Source: VXNE01 sp965116625 (GTDB taxonomy: Bacteria; Pseudomonadota; Gammaproteobacteria; Pseudomonadales; Azotimanducaceae). From it: DNA of 64,000 nt. The DNA is taken from the NCBI GenBank assembly GCA_965116625.1, contig OZ220717.1, forward strand, positions 2,170,001 to 2,234,000, given 5' to 3'. A model generated the notes under the pieces. The model did not search any database and had not been told where the DNA came from. It was given only the letters and a program-made list of their open reading frames with translations. Of the stretch, positions 51,492-61,675 are shown piece by piece; within the stretch, counting starts at the first letter, position 1, and each line of letters begins with the position of its first letter. Both the position numbers and the translations under genes were made by a program.

Positions 51492-51524
51492 GCTGCACGA
51501 TGCTGTCGAACTGGTCCGCATACG

Positions 51525-51553
51525 AGCCTAATGGGGCATGGACGGGCAGTCAA
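51525..51553 (-). promoter_or_regulatory. Promoter of the membrane/OmpA operon
   Basis: Minus strand TTGACT (51553-51548), exactly 17 bases, TAGGCT (51530-51525). TAGGCT is also the -10-like hexamer found in hairpins R1 and R3, which supports it as a working -10 in this genome. Confidence 0.65.
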
Positions 51554-51879
51554 CGCGAGGTGCGGAGGCGATGTGCGGCGGCGTGGCAGCTGGCGGTGGG
51601 TAGGGCGGGAGGAGTATGCGGGAACGCAACCTCTCGTTTCGGATCGGACCCCAGGTTTCAGGCATGTTCTGGCGACCGCCACGGGCAAGCCGCCGGAAGG
51701 CAATCTGTCGGGCCATGACGGGTCGCGGCGGAGAGACAGCTGCCGGAGGACGACAGCAAGGCAGCCCTGGGTGGGGCCGGCGAAAGGCCTGTTGCGCCGG
51801 ACGGTCAGGTGGTCGGCGCGGTGCTGACGGCCATGGCCGTCAGCGTCCGCTGCATGGTGTTCAACGACTTCATCGCGCG
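51554..51879. other. Region without a recognisable gene
   Basis: No gene, repeat or RNA feature could be supported between the membrane-operon promoter and the transposase remnant. Confidence 0.4.
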
Positions 51880-52038
51880 GCCCGCGATCGCCCCTCGTAC
51901 TTCTCCATCCAGAGCCGAATCAGGGTGCGGGAGATGTCGTGGTGGCGGGCAAGGGCGCTGAGTGTCACGCCATCGGCCAAGTGCTCCCTGTGCCAAGCGA
52001 CGCTTGAACTCCACGCTGTATCGTCGGTGTCGGGCCAT
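51880..52038 (-). pseudogene. IS3-type transposase OrfA remnant
   Basis: MARHRRYSVEFKR from ATG 52038 is the start of an IS3-family OrfA; after a frameshift near 51995 the next frame continues with VAWHREHLADGVTLSALARHHDISRTLIRLWMEKYEG, the helix-turn-helix. No OrfB follows, so it is a broken fragment. Confidence 0.75.
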
Positions 52039-52434
52039 GTCGTTCCTCCTGGCCCAGCAAGCTTAGGCGTCAAAACCGGGAACTCAACGTCTCCAACTCG
52101 AGGGGCTTACTCTAAAAGCGGCAATTTACCGTTGTCACCAACAACGGGTGCCGGAAACTCGTGGTTCTATGCGACGGGACGTTAGTCGGGGTGGGAGGGG
52201 CCCCTACGGTCTGAGCGAAGGGGTGCACCGACCAACGGAGGTTTCGCGTACTGTCGGCGGTGGTCCGTCACATGGACTAATGGAACTCCAAGCATCGAGG
52301 ACTGGCGTCCGGAAACCATGTCCGGAATTCATGGTGCGCCTGGAACCCGTCTTCCGGACGATCCGGACGGATTCCGGGCGTGTGGCCGGGCGTCGACCGG
52401 TGCGCGGCGCGCCCTCCGCCTGTCGCCGCCGCCC
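52039..52434. other. Region without a recognisable gene
   Basis: No supported gene. It holds the flank of the IS remnant and the short gap before the end of the sensor gene. Confidence 0.4.
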
Positions 52435-54804
52435 TCATCCCCCGCCCGGCGCCGCCATGCGGTAGCCCACGCCCCGCTCGTTGAGGATGAGCCGGGGCGG
52501 GCCGGCGTCATCGCCGAGCTTCGTTCGCAGCTTGCGCACGAACGCGCGCACCCGGTGGGCCTCGCTGCGCACGTTCGGGTCGAGGTGCGCGCCCCACGCC
52601 TGGCGCAGCAGCGCGGCCGTGGTCACGACCCGCGGCGCCTCCACCGAGAGGATGCGCAGCACCTCGTACTCGGTGGCGGTCAGCGTGACCGCGTTGCCGT
52701 CGACGCTGACGCGGCGGCGCTCGTAGTCGATGGCGAGCCCGCCGAGCGCGAACGGCTCCGTGGGCGTCCGGGCGCGCAGCGCCGCCCCGACCCGCGCGGT
52801 CAGCTCGGTCGGTGAGAACGGCTTGACGATGTAGTCCACCGCGCCGCGCTCGAACGCCCGCGCGATGGTCTCGTCGCGGCCGTAGGCGGAAATGAAGATC
52901 ACCGGCAGGTCCGTCAGTTCCGGCACCTGCTCCATGAGCTCGATGCCGTCGGTGCCCGGGAGCACGAGGTCGAGCAGCACGAGCCGCGGCCGCTCGGAGC
53001 GGACGAGTTCCGCCACCCGGTCGGGCTCGCCGGTCTGCACCACGCCGTAGCCCGCGTCGCGCAGCGCCTGGCGCACGAAGCGCAGCGCCTGGGGGTCGTC
53101 GTCCACCACCAGCACCGGGCCCGCCGCACGCCCCGCCCGCCCGCGCGCCGCTGCCGTGTCCGCGGGCGCCGCGCCGTCCTCCGCGGCCGGCAGGGTGAAC
53201 GTGAAGCGCGCGCCGTGGCCGAGGCCGTCGCTCTCGGCGCGGATGCGGCCGCCGTGGGCCTCCACGAGGCCCTTGCAGATGGCGAGTCCGAGGCCGCCGA
53301 GGCCGGTGGCGCCGCCGGGATCTTCGGGCGCCAGGGCGACGTGCTTGGTGAACAGCCTGCCGAGCGCGTCGGGCGCGACGCCGCGGCCCTGGTCGCTGAC
53401 CCACACCGCGACGTGGGCGCCGTCGCGCGCGGCCCCGATCGAGATCGGCGCCGTCTCCGGCGAGTGCCGGGCGGCGTTGGACAAGAGGTTGCCGATCACC
53501 TGGCCGATGCGCTCCCGGTCGGCCAGCACCGGGGGCAGGTCGTTCGGCAGGTCGATGCGCACCTCGTGGCGTGCGCCGCCGGCGGCGAAGGTGCCGCGCG
53601 CGGCGTCCACCAGCGTGGCCACCGGCGTCGGCTCCGGGTCCACCGACAGCGTGCCGGCGTCGATGCGCCCCGCATCGAGCAGGTTGCCGACCAGCCGGTG
53701 CATGTGGTCGGCCTGGCTCTCGACGATGCGGAAGAACTGCATCAGCTCCGCGCGCGACGGCGCCGGCGCGGAGCCGAGCGCCGTCGCGGCGGAGCCCTTG
53801 ACCGCCATCAGGGGCGCGCGCAGCTCGTGGCTCACCAGGCCGAGGAACGCCGCGCGCTGGCGCTCGAGCTCGTCGAACGGCGCGAGATCCTGCAGGGTCA
53901 CCACCACGGACGCGACCGCGCCGTCGGCGGCGCGGATCGGCGTCACGTTCAGGAGCGCGCGCACGGCGCGGCCGTCGGGCACCGACAGCTCCACCTCCTC
54001 GGCGCGCTGGGTCTTGGCGTCTGCGAGCGTCGTGACGAGCGGAACGTCGCGCGCCGCCACCTCGCTGCCGTCGGCGAAGCGGCAGGTCAGCGCCGCGATC
54101 GCCTGCTCGGGGACGCGTTCGGGATCGACTTCCGGACCGAACAGCTGCTCGACGATGCGCCACGCCTCGCGGTTGAACGATGGCCGCCCCGTCGTCGCGT
54201 CCAGCACCGCCACGCCCACCGGCGAGGTCTCGATCAGCGCCTCGAGGTCGGCGCGCGCGCGGCGCTCGTCGCGGAGCGTGCGTGCGTGGACGATCGCGGC
54301 GGCGGCCTGGGCCGCGAACAGCGCGAGCACCTCTTCGTCGTCGTCGGTGAAGGCGGTCCCATCCGCCTTGCCGGACAGAAAGAAGTTGCCGACCTGCTCG
54401 CCGCGGTGGCGCATGGGCATGGACAGCAACGTGTTGGCGTGGTGCATCAGGTCCGGCGAGAAGCCGAGACCGCGCACGTAGTCGTGCAGGTTCGTGATCC
54501 TGAGCGGCCCCGGCAGCTCGCGCATATGGGCGAACAGGCCCGGCCCGTCCGGGCTCGCGGCGAACGCCCGCGTCTCCTCGGGCGAGAACCCGGAGGTGAC
54601 GAACTGGGCACACCCGTCCGCCTGCCCGACGGTCAGGATCATCCCCCAGCCGGCGCCGGTCAGGGCGCGGGCGCTGTCGACCACCTCCTGCAGCACGGCG
54701 TCGAGATCGAGCGTGGCGCCGATGCGCAGCAGCGCCGCGCAGAGCGCTGCGGCGCGCTCCGGCGCCGCCGGCAGGTCCCGCTCGCGCGGGTCCGTTCCGT
54801 CCAT
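52435..54804 (-). CDS. Hybrid sensor kinase with response regulator and winged-helix output
   Basis: 789 residues in one chain. Order: GAF (about 20-165), PAS (about 180-300), HisKA with phospho-acceptor His near 326 (LVSHELRAPLMAVKG), HATPase with DQGRGVAPDALGRLF and GLGGLGLAICKGLVEAHGG, REC (VLVVDDDPQALRF, phospho-acceptor Asp near 611 in LLDLVLPG), and an OmpR-type winged helix (VTLTATEYEVLRILSVEAPRVV... RAFVRKLRTKL). It has no membrane span, so it senses a cytoplasmic signal and binds DNA itself. ATG 54804 has GGAGGGG upstream. Confidence 0.88.
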   Translation of the reverse strand: MDGTDPRERDLPAAPERAAALCAALLRIGATLDLDAVLQEVVDSARALTGAGWGMILTVGQADGCAQFVTSGFSPEETRAFAASPDGPGLFAHMRELPGPLRITNLHDYVRGLGFSPDLMHHANTLLSMPMRHRGEQVGNFFLSGKADGTAFTDDDEEVLALFAAQAAAAIVHARTLRDERRARADLEALIETSPVGVAVLDATTGRPSFNREAWRIVEQLFGPEVDPERVPEQAIAALTCRFADGSEVAARDVPLVTTLADAKTQRAEEVELSVPDGRAVRALLNVTPIRAADGAVASVVVTLQDLAPFDELERQRAAFLGLVSHELRAPLMAVKGSAATALGSAPAPSRAELMQFFRIVESQADHMHRLVGNLLDAGRIDAGTLSVDPEPTPVATLVDAARGTFAAGGARHEVRIDLPNDLPPVLADRERIGQVIGNLLSNAARHSPETAPISIGAARDGAHVAVWVSDQGRGVAPDALGRLFTKHVALAPEDPGGATGLGGLGLAICKGLVEAHGGRIRAESDGLGHGARFTFTLPAAEDGAAPADTAAARGRAGRAAGPVLVVDDDPQALRFVRQALRDAGYGVVQTGEPDRVAELVRSERPRLVLLDLVLPGTDGIELMEQVPELTDLPVIFISAYGRDETIARAFERGAVDYIVKPFSPTELTARVGAALRARTPTEPFALGGLAIDYERRRVSVDGNAVTLTATEYEVLRILSVEAPRVVTTAALLRQAWGAHLDPNVRSEAHRVRAFVRKLRTKLGDDAGPPRLILNERGVGYRMAAPGGG

Positions 54805-54885
54805 GTTCGAGGCCCCTCCGCAGTGCGTCGGAATCCGGTCGCGGCGCGCCCGACAGAACGTCGTGATTCGGCGCCGTCCGCGGCG

Positions 54886-54915
54886 ATTGTAGCCCAAATG
54901 GCCTAAAGCAACCAA
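54886..54915 (-). promoter_or_regulatory. Promoter of the hybrid sensor gene
   Basis: Minus strand TTGGTT (54915-54910), 18 bases, TACAAT (54891-54886), giving a leader of about 75 bases to ATG 54804. The remaining bases up to the SwmB gene at 55134 show no other feature. Confidence 0.55.
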
Positions 54916-55133
54916 AAGGATAGCAATATCGATCACGGAGTCACCGTTTGAGAACCTAAACGTCGGCATGGTTGTCGCACAATTGAGGGCGTGGCATCGC
55001 GCGCGGGGGACGGCCCGCTCGCGAGGGCGCGGCCGGTGTCGTTGCGGCCGCGCGCAGGGGGCCTCGACACCACGCGCAGGGAGCGGAAGTTTGCAAATGA
55101 CGACGGAGCGGCGGCCAAGCTGGCCTGGTAAAG

Positions 55134-58100
55134 ATGTGTAATCTAGCCGAGCCGGCCACTCCTGCGTCCGCGCGGCGGACGACTCCCCCGGCACCTTGCG
55201 CGGCTGACGCCGTGGGCCGCGCGGATACGCGCTCGCGGCGGCGTCATGCCCGCCTTCCCGAAGGCCGCGCCGGCGGCCGGAGCCCGTCTCCCCGAGTAAC
55301 GACGGCATCCCCTTCCGCCGCGGCCCCGGCCCCCGTCGCCAGCGGCCGGACGGGCGGGCGCGCGGCGCCCGTCCTCGTGGCCCTCGCCCTGCTGCTCGCG
55401 GCCGGGGTGGCCGAGGCCCAGGACACCACGGCGCCCGAGTTCGACGACGCGTGGGTGAAAGGGCACCTCCTCCAGGTGACCTTCGACGAGGAGTTGGCCT
55501 TTACCGGCACGCCCCAGAGCGCGTTCACCGTGACGGCGACGCCCGCGGGCAGCACGTCGGGCCGCGACATCGGGGGCGACACAGGGACGGTCACCCGAAC
55601 CCCCAACTCCCTTATCGTGGAACTGACCGGCAGCGTCGTCTCCGGCGAGACGGTCACGGTGAGCTACGCCAAGCCGACGTCGGGCGCGTTGCGGGACGCG
55701 GCGGGCAACGAGGTGGCGGGCTTCAGCGGCGAGGCGGTGACCAACCTGACCCCGCCGACGCTCTCCCGCGCGGTGGTCAACGGGCAGGTGCTGGAACTGG
55801 TCTTCGACGCGGACCTGGACCCGGACTCGAAGCCGGCGCGCTTCCAGTTCACCGTCACGGTGGGCGACGCCCGGCGCGGCATCGTCCCGGACTACGGCGT
55901 CCTCATCTTCGGCGCGACCGTGAGCCTGCCGCTGGCCTCGGCGGTGGCCGCCAGCGACACGGTGAAAGTGGGCTACAGCAGAATCGGGGGGAGCAATCCC
56001 CTGCGGGACGCCGCCGGCAACGAGGTGGAGGGGTTCTCGGACCAGACCGTAACGAACAGCGCCGGCGTGCTGGTGAGCAACACGGGGCAGACCGCGGCCA
56101 CGGCAAGTTTCCTCGTTGGCGACGACGGGACCGCCCAGTGGGAGCACGGGGCCGTCTTCAGCACCGGCGGCAATCCGCACGGCTACGCGCTCACCGGGGT
56201 CGACGTGAGGGTCCACACCGCCGGCGCCACGCCGCAGGTGAGCGTCTACGAAACCGACGTCGGCCCCACCACCAGCCTCCATGCGCTGACCAACCCGGCC
56301 GCCGTGACGGCGGCGGTCAACACGTTCACGGCCGACGCGGGCGCGAAGCTGGAGCCGAACACGAGCTACGCGGTCGTGGCGCAGATAGCCGGCGCGTCGG
56401 GCTCGTACCGCATCGCCAGAACCGACACCTCCGACGATGACGCGGGCGCGGCGAGCGGATGGGTCATCCATACAAGAGGGGCCACCAAGGTTGCCTCTGC
56501 CGCGTTTTGGCGATTCCCCATCGTCGCCGTCCCGATGATCGCCGTCAGGGGCGTCCCCATCGTGGACCCGACCCCGCCGGCCCTGGTCTCGGCGCTGGTG
56601 ACCGGCGACAAGCTGACCCTCACCTTCGACGATCCCCTGGGGGCGGCGGCGAGCCTGGCGAACAGCGCGTTCGCGGTGACGAGGACGGAGCTTGCGACCA
56701 CGGGCATCGACGTGGGCCTGAGCACGTCGACCGCCCCGTCGGTCAGCGGCAGGACCGTGGTCCTGACCCTGGCGAGCGCGATCGGGGACTCCGCCGGCTA
56801 CGACTACAAGGTGAGCTACACGAAGCCCGCCTCGGGCGCGGCCAACCGGATCGTGAACGCCGCGGGCCTTGAGGCCGAGAGCTTCTCGGAGCAGGCCGTG
56901 CCGCGGATGCTGGTGAGCAACGCCAACCAGAAGACTGCTGGGAGCAGCAGTTTGACGAGGGATCGCGCCCAGTCGTTCAGAACGGGAGGCCCAGCCGCCG
57001 GCTACACGCTGACCCATGCGACGTTCAGGGTCCAACGAACCTCGACGGCGGCGCCGACCTACACGGTGAGCGTCCACTCGGACGCGGGCGGGAGCGGGGA
57101 CGCGGCCGCGCCGGGCGCGAGCCTGGGCACGCTGACGAACCCGCCATCGCTGCCCACGACCGGTGCTGACGCCTTGTTCACGGCCACCGGCGACGGCATC
57201 GACCTGGACACCAATACGACCTACTGGCTGCAGTGGGACACGAGCGCTGCCAACTCTGCGGCTGGACAGGTGCTTGGGGCGGGATTTAGCGAGGATCCGG
57301 GAGGTGCGCCGGGGTGGTCGATCGCGACTACAACCCGAGAGAGGGCTGCGGACAACGTGGTGTGGACTTACCCTTACACGTTCGCATTCGCCCAGAAAAT
57401 CATCATCTACGGCCACGTAAAGCCCGACTTCCAGCCGCCCTCGTTCGCCAGCGCATCGGTCAACAGGACGACGCTGTCCGTGACCTTCGACGAGGCCCTG
57501 GATGGCGACTCGGTGCCGGAGGGGGAAAAATTCAGCGTGCGGGCGAGCACAACCATCAGAGGCACAGGCACGCCCGTCATCTCCGGCGCGACCGTGACGG
57601 TGGTGCTGGCGAGCGCGGTCGCCCACGGCGACGAGGTCGCGTTGTTCTACGAGGCAGATTCGGCGACCCCGCTGCAGGACGCGGCCGGCAATGAGGTGCT
57701 GGGCTTCAACACGTCGCAAAGCCCCGGGGCGGTGACCAACAACACCCCCAGCACCGACGACGTCACGGCGCCGGCCTTCTCCAGCGCGACCGTGAACGGG
57801 CACTCGCTGACGGTCGCCTTCGACGAGGCCCTGAACACCGCCTCGGCGCCCGCGGGCGCCAGCTTCAGCGTGTCGGCGAGGCCCGCGGGCGGCACGGCCC
57901 GGTCCATCGCCGGCACGGGCACGGCCACCGTCAGCGGCACGACCGCGACGGTGACGCTGGCAAGCCGGGTGGGGCACGGCGACACGGTCACGGCGAGCTA
58001 CAGCAAGCCGGACGACAACCCGCTGCAGGACGCGGTCGGGAACCAGGTGGCGGACTTCAGCGCCGAGGAGGTGACCAACAACACCCCGGAGGACGGGCCG

Positions 58101-60815
58101 AAGCTGGTGTCGGGCACGATCCGCGAGCGCACCGTGCGGCTGTACTTCAGCGAGCCCCTGGACACCTCGGGGAGCCCGGCCGCGAGCCAGTTCGCGGTGA
58201 CCGGCAGTCCCGACAACCTGGGCGCGGTCAGCAACCCGACGATCCATCCGACCGAGAGCAACATCCTCACCCTGACGATGGCCAACGCCGCGGCCGAGGG
58301 CCAGGCGGTCACCGTCACGATCGCCGACACCACCGGCATCGCCGGCGTCGGCGGCCAGGCCGCCCCGGCCGTGACGGCGTTCGCGCTGACCAACGTCCTG
58401 GGCGGCGACCCCCCCGCCCCGGCGCTCACCGGCGCGGCGGTCGACGCGGACGCGCTGACGCTGACCTATGACCAGCGGCTGCTGGGCAGATACCCGCCGC
58501 CGGCGGACTTTTCCGTGACGACGAGCGCGACGGATCCGGCGCCGACCGTGTCGGGCGTCGCCATCGCTCCCGGAACGCCTTCGACCGTGACGCTGGGCCT
58601 GAGCGCGGCGGTGAAGCACGGCGAGACGGTGACGGTGAGCTACAGCAAGGCGACGGCGCCTTGGCTGCAGAACGAGTGGGGCGCACAGGCGCCTCCGCTG
58701 TCCGGCGAGGCCGTGACCAACAACACGGCCGCCCCACCGCCGAAGACCCGGCCGCCGGGCGGCGGTGGCGGCGGGACGCGGCCGCCTGATCCGCCTGACC
58801 CGCCCGCCAACAAGGCGCCAGAGACGGCGGTCGAGATCGAGGACGCGATGCTGCGCGTCGGCACGGCGCTCGAGATCGATCTGGCGGACGCCTTCGAGGA
58901 TCCGGACGATGACGACCTGGAGTACGCGGCGTCGTCCTCGGACCCCGGGGTCGCGGCGGTCGAGCTGGACGGCGCGGCGCTGACCGTGCGCGCGGCGGGT
59001 CCGGGCGACGCGACGATCACGACCAAGGCGGAGGACCCGGACGGCGCGACCGCCACGCAGTGGTTCGAGGTCGCGGTGCGGTGGCCGGAGACGGTCTGGT
59101 ATCTGCCGCCGAACTCCGACCCGCTGCGGCAGGGGTTCGTGCGCGTCATCAACCACTCGGACGAGGCGGGCGAGGCGACGGTGACGGCCACCGACGACGC
59201 GGGCGTCGAGTACGAGCCGCTGACGCTCGCGCTCGGCCCCCGGGAGGCGCGGCACTTCAACTCGGAGGACCTCGAGCTCGGCAACGCCGACAAGGGCCTG
59301 AGCGGCGCCACGGGGCCGGGCACCGGTGCCTGGCGGCTCGTTGTCGAGAGCGACGAGGTGGACGTCGAGGCGCTGGCGTACGCGCGCGCCGCCGACGGCT
59401 TCCTCACGGCGCTGAACGCCGTCGCCCCGCGCGAGGACGGCTTGCTGGAGATCGCCGTCCTCAATCCGGGCAGCAACGTTGACCAGACGAGCCTGCTGCG
59501 GCTGGTGAACCCGTCGGAGGAGGACGCCGAGGCGACGGTGACGGGCGTGGACGACGCCGGCGCATCGCCGGGCGCACCAGTGCTTCTGGAGCTGCCGGCG
59601 GGGTCGGCCTGCACGCTGGACGCGGCGCAGCTCGAGTCCGGCGCCGGCCTCGCCTGCGGCTCCCCCCAGGCGGGTCTCGGCGACGGCGCCGGCAAGTGGC
59701 GGCTCACCGTCGAAGCCGAGGCGCCGCTGGTGGCGATGAGCCTGCTGGAAAGCCCGGCGGGGCACCTGACGAACCTGTCCGGCAAGGCGGCGGAGGACGA
59801 GGACGGGGTCTGGCACGTGGACCTCTTCCCGGCCGCTTCGGATCCGTACGGCCGGCAGGGGTTCGTGCGCGTGACGAACCGCTCCACCGTGGACGGCACG
59901 GTGACGATCCTCGCCTACGACGACTCCAACGTCGACTACGACACCCTGCGGCTGCGCCTGGGCGCCGGGGAGAGCAGGCACTTCAACTCCGACGACCTGG
60001 AGCTCGGCAACCGCGCCAAGGGCCTGACGGGCAGCACCGGGTCCGGCCGGGGGACGTGGCGGCTGCGCATGTACTCGGGGCTCGACATCGACGCCAACGC
60101 CTACGTGCGCACGCTCGACGGCTTCCTGACCGCCATGCAGGCGCGGGCGCCGGCGGCGCGCCCGGGCCGCCGGGTGGCGATGTTCAACCCGGGCAGCAAC
60201 GCGAACTCGGCCGGCGTGCTGCGGCTGGTGAACCGTTCGCCGCGCGACGCGGAGGTGGCGATCGACGGCACCGACGACCGCGGCGTGCGGCCCGGCGCCA
60301 CGGTGCGGGTGCTGGTGCCGGCCACCGACGCGGTGGAGCTGACGGCGGCCGAGCTGGAGTCGGGCGAGGCGGACGCGATCGCCTCGGGCGCGCTCGGCGA
60401 CGGCGCTGGCAAGTGGCGGCTGCGCGTGCAATCGAGCCGCGTCAACACCGCGCTGAGCCTGCTGTCGACGCCCGCCGGGCACCTGACGAACGTGTCGGGC
60501 GCCGACCCCGAGCGCGAACTCGGACCGCTGCCGGCGGCGCTGCTGCCGGCCCCGGAGACGGTGACGCTCGAGAGCCCGGACCGCCGCGAGCTGCGCGGCC
60601 GCTGGAGCGCGGTGGAGGGCGCGCGCTACGACGTCGAACTCGTGCGCGACGGCCGCGCCGACGAGGACCGCTCGCTGAGCAACGCGCGCAACACGACCAC
60701 GACGTTCCGCTGGACCCACCTCCTGCCCGGCACGTACACGATCCGCGCGCGCTCGGTGAACGAGGACCGCCTGGGCGGCCCGTGGCGGACCTCGGAAGAG
60801 GTCGAGATCGACTGA
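55134..60815 (+). CDS. Large secreted SwmB-repeat surface protein
   Basis: 1893 residues. A signal peptide (VLVALALLLAAGVAEAQ) ends near residue 100, so the true start may be GTG 55212. The body has about six SwmB-like beta repeats of about 100 residues with VTVSYSKP...LRDAAGNEVAGFSGEAVTN, interrupted by two lectin-like segments beginning MLVSNANQKT and VLVSNTGQTA. After a Gly/Pro linker (about 1200) come an Ig/cadherin-like unit and paired repeats with RHFNSDDLELGN and GHLTNLSG, ending in an Fn3-like domain. It is probably an adhesin or surface layer protein; no anchor or secretion tail is seen. Confidence 0.8.
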   Translation: MCNLAEPATPASARRTTPPAPCAADAVGRADTRSRRRHARLPEGRAGGRSPSPRVTTASPSAAAPAPVASGRTGGRAAPVLVALALLLAAGVAEAQDTTAPEFDDAWVKGHLLQVTFDEELAFTGTPQSAFTVTATPAGSTSGRDIGGDTGTVTRTPNSLIVELTGSVVSGETVTVSYAKPTSGALRDAAGNEVAGFSGEAVTNLTPPTLSRAVVNGQVLELVFDADLDPDSKPARFQFTVTVGDARRGIVPDYGVLIFGATVSLPLASAVAASDTVKVGYSRIGGSNPLRDAAGNEVEGFSDQTVTNSAGVLVSNTGQTAATASFLVGDDGTAQWEHGAVFSTGGNPHGYALTGVDVRVHTAGATPQVSVYETDVGPTTSLHALTNPAAVTAAVNTFTADAGAKLEPNTSYAVVAQIAGASGSYRIARTDTSDDDAGAASGWVIHTRGATKVASAAFWRFPIVAVPMIAVRGVPIVDPTPPALVSALVTGDKLTLTFDDPLGAAASLANSAFAVTRTELATTGIDVGLSTSTAPSVSGRTVVLTLASAIGDSAGYDYKVSYTKPASGAANRIVNAAGLEAESFSEQAVPRMLVSNANQKTAGSSSLTRDRAQSFRTGGPAAGYTLTHATFRVQRTSTAAPTYTVSVHSDAGGSGDAAAPGASLGTLTNPPSLPTTGADALFTATGDGIDLDTNTTYWLQWDTSAANSAAGQVLGAGFSEDPGGAPGWSIATTTRERAADNVVWTYPYTFAFAQKIIIYGHVKPDFQPPSFASASVNRTTLSVTFDEALDGDSVPEGEKFSVRASTTIRGTGTPVISGATVTVVLASAVAHGDEVALFYEADSATPLQDAAGNEVLGFNTSQSPGAVTNNTPSTDDVTAPAFSSATVNGHSLTVAFDEALNTASAPAGASFSVSARPAGGTARSIAGTGTATVSGTTATVTLASRVGHGDTVTASYSKPDDNPLQDAVGNQVADFSAEEVTNNTPEDGPKLVSGTIRERTVRLYFSEPLDTSGSPAASQFAVTGSPDNLGAVSNPTIHPTESNILTLTMANAAAEGQAVTVTIADTTGIAGVGGQAAPAVTAFALTNVLGGDPPAPALTGAAVDADALTLTYDQRLLGRYPPPADFSVTTSATDPAPTVSGVAIAPGTPSTVTLGLSAAVKHGETVTVSYSKATAPWLQNEWGAQAPPLSGEAVTNNTAAPPPKTRPPGGGGGGTRPPDPPDPPANKAPETAVEIEDAMLRVGTALEIDLADAFEDPDDDDLEYAASSSDPGVAAVELDGAALTVRAAGPGDATITTKAEDPDGATATQWFEVAVRWPETVWYLPPNSDPLRQGFVRVINHSDEAGEATVTATDDAGVEYEPLTLALGPREARHFNSEDLELGNADKGLSGATGPGTGAWRLVVESDEVDVEALAYARAADGFLTALNAVAPREDGLLEIAVLNPGSNVDQTSLLRLVNPSEEDAEATVTGVDDAGASPGAPVLLELPAGSACTLDAAQLESGAGLACGSPQAGLGDGAGKWRLTVEAEAPLVAMSLLESPAGHLTNLSGKAAEDEDGVWHVDLFPAASDPYGRQGFVRVTNRSTVDGTVTILAYDDSNVDYDTLRLRLGAGESRHFNSDDLELGNRAKGLTGSTGSGRGTWRLRMYSGLDIDANAYVRTLDGFLTAMQARAPAARPGRRVAMFNPGSNANSAGVLRLVNRSPRDAEVAIDGTDDRGVRPGATVRVLVPATDAVELTAAELESGEADAIASGALGDGAGKWRLRVQSSRVNTALSLLSTPAGHLTNVSGADPERELGPLPAALLPAPETVTLESPDRRELRGRWSAVEGARYDVELVRDGRADEDRSLSNARNTTTTFRWTHLLPGTYTIRARSVNEDRLGGPWRTSEEVEID

Positions 60816-60832
60816 GGGACGGACCCCGCCCG

Positions 60833-61675
60833 ATGCGCACGTGGCTGCTCGCGGGCGTGCCCCGGTCGGGCACCTCCCTGTGCTGCCGGCTCGCCGGGGC
60901 GCTGCCGGGAGTGGTGGCCCTGAGCGAGCCGATCCGGCCGAGCGCGTTCGACGGGGCGCGCTGCCCCGCGGCGGCGTGCGCGGTGGTCGGCGCGTTCGCG
61001 GACGGTGCCCGCGCGGGGATCCTGGCGCACGGCCGCGCCCCGTCGCTGCAGGTGGACGGGCGGCTGGCCGACGGCCGCGTCGCGGCCGTCCCCGGCGCGG
61101 ACGGCCTGCGCGGCCCGGTCGGCGGCCTCCGCGAGATCGCCGTCGGCCGGACCCTCGACCCCGGCTTCACCCTGGTCGTCAAGCACAACGCCCTGTTCGG
61201 CGCGCTGCTGCCGGAACTCGCGCGGCGCTTCCCGGTCCTCGCGCTGGTGCGCAACCCGGTGGCCGTGCTCGCCTCCTGGGCCACCGTGGACCTGCCGGTG
61301 CGGCGCGGTCGCGCGCCGATGGCGGAGCGGTTCGACGCCGGTCTCGCCCGCGCGCTCGACGCCGCCCCGGTCGACCTGTGGCGCCGGGTCGCCTTGCTGG
61401 AGTGGTTCTTCGCGCGGTTCGCGGCCCACCTGCCACCGGAGCGCATCCTGCGCTACGAGGACGTGGTCGCGGGCGGCGGACTGCCGCTCTTTCGGGCCCT
61501 GGGCGCGCCGGACGCCCAGGGCGAGCCGCTCGGCAGCCGCAACGCGAACGCGCTGTACGGCGCGGCGGGGACCGACGCGGCGCTGGCGGCGCTGCTGTCC
61601 GGAGACGGCGCGTGGCGGAACTTCTACGAACCGGCCGACCTGCGGGCGGCGGCCGCCGCGATCCGGCGCCGATGA
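60833..61675 (+). CDS. Sulfotransferase-family protein
   Basis: 280 residues with the 5'-phosphosulfate loop GVPRSGTSLCCRL at the N-terminus, and FPVLALVRNPVAVLASW as the likely 3'-phosphate-binding strand. It starts 17 bases after the SwmB gene. The substrate is unknown; the neighbouring glycosyltransferase points to a sulfated glycan or glycoprotein. Confidence 0.8.
   Translation: MRTWLLAGVPRSGTSLCCRLAGALPGVVALSEPIRPSAFDGARCPAAACAVVGAFADGARAGILAHGRAPSLQVDGRLADGRVAAVPGADGLRGPVGGLREIAVGRTLDPGFTLVVKHNALFGALLPELARRFPVLALVRNPVAVLASWATVDLPVRRGRAPMAERFDAGLARALDAAPVDLWRRVALLEWFFARFAAHLPPERILRYEDVVAGGGLPLFRALGAPDAQGEPLGSRNANALYGAAGTDAALAALLSGDGAWRNFYEPADLRAAAAAIRRR

Noticed and set aside
55143..60719. 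A 1.8-kaa minus-strand frame opposite the SwmB gene
   Set aside because: Arg/His-rich low-complexity translation without domains; the plus strand carries clear repeats and a signal peptide.
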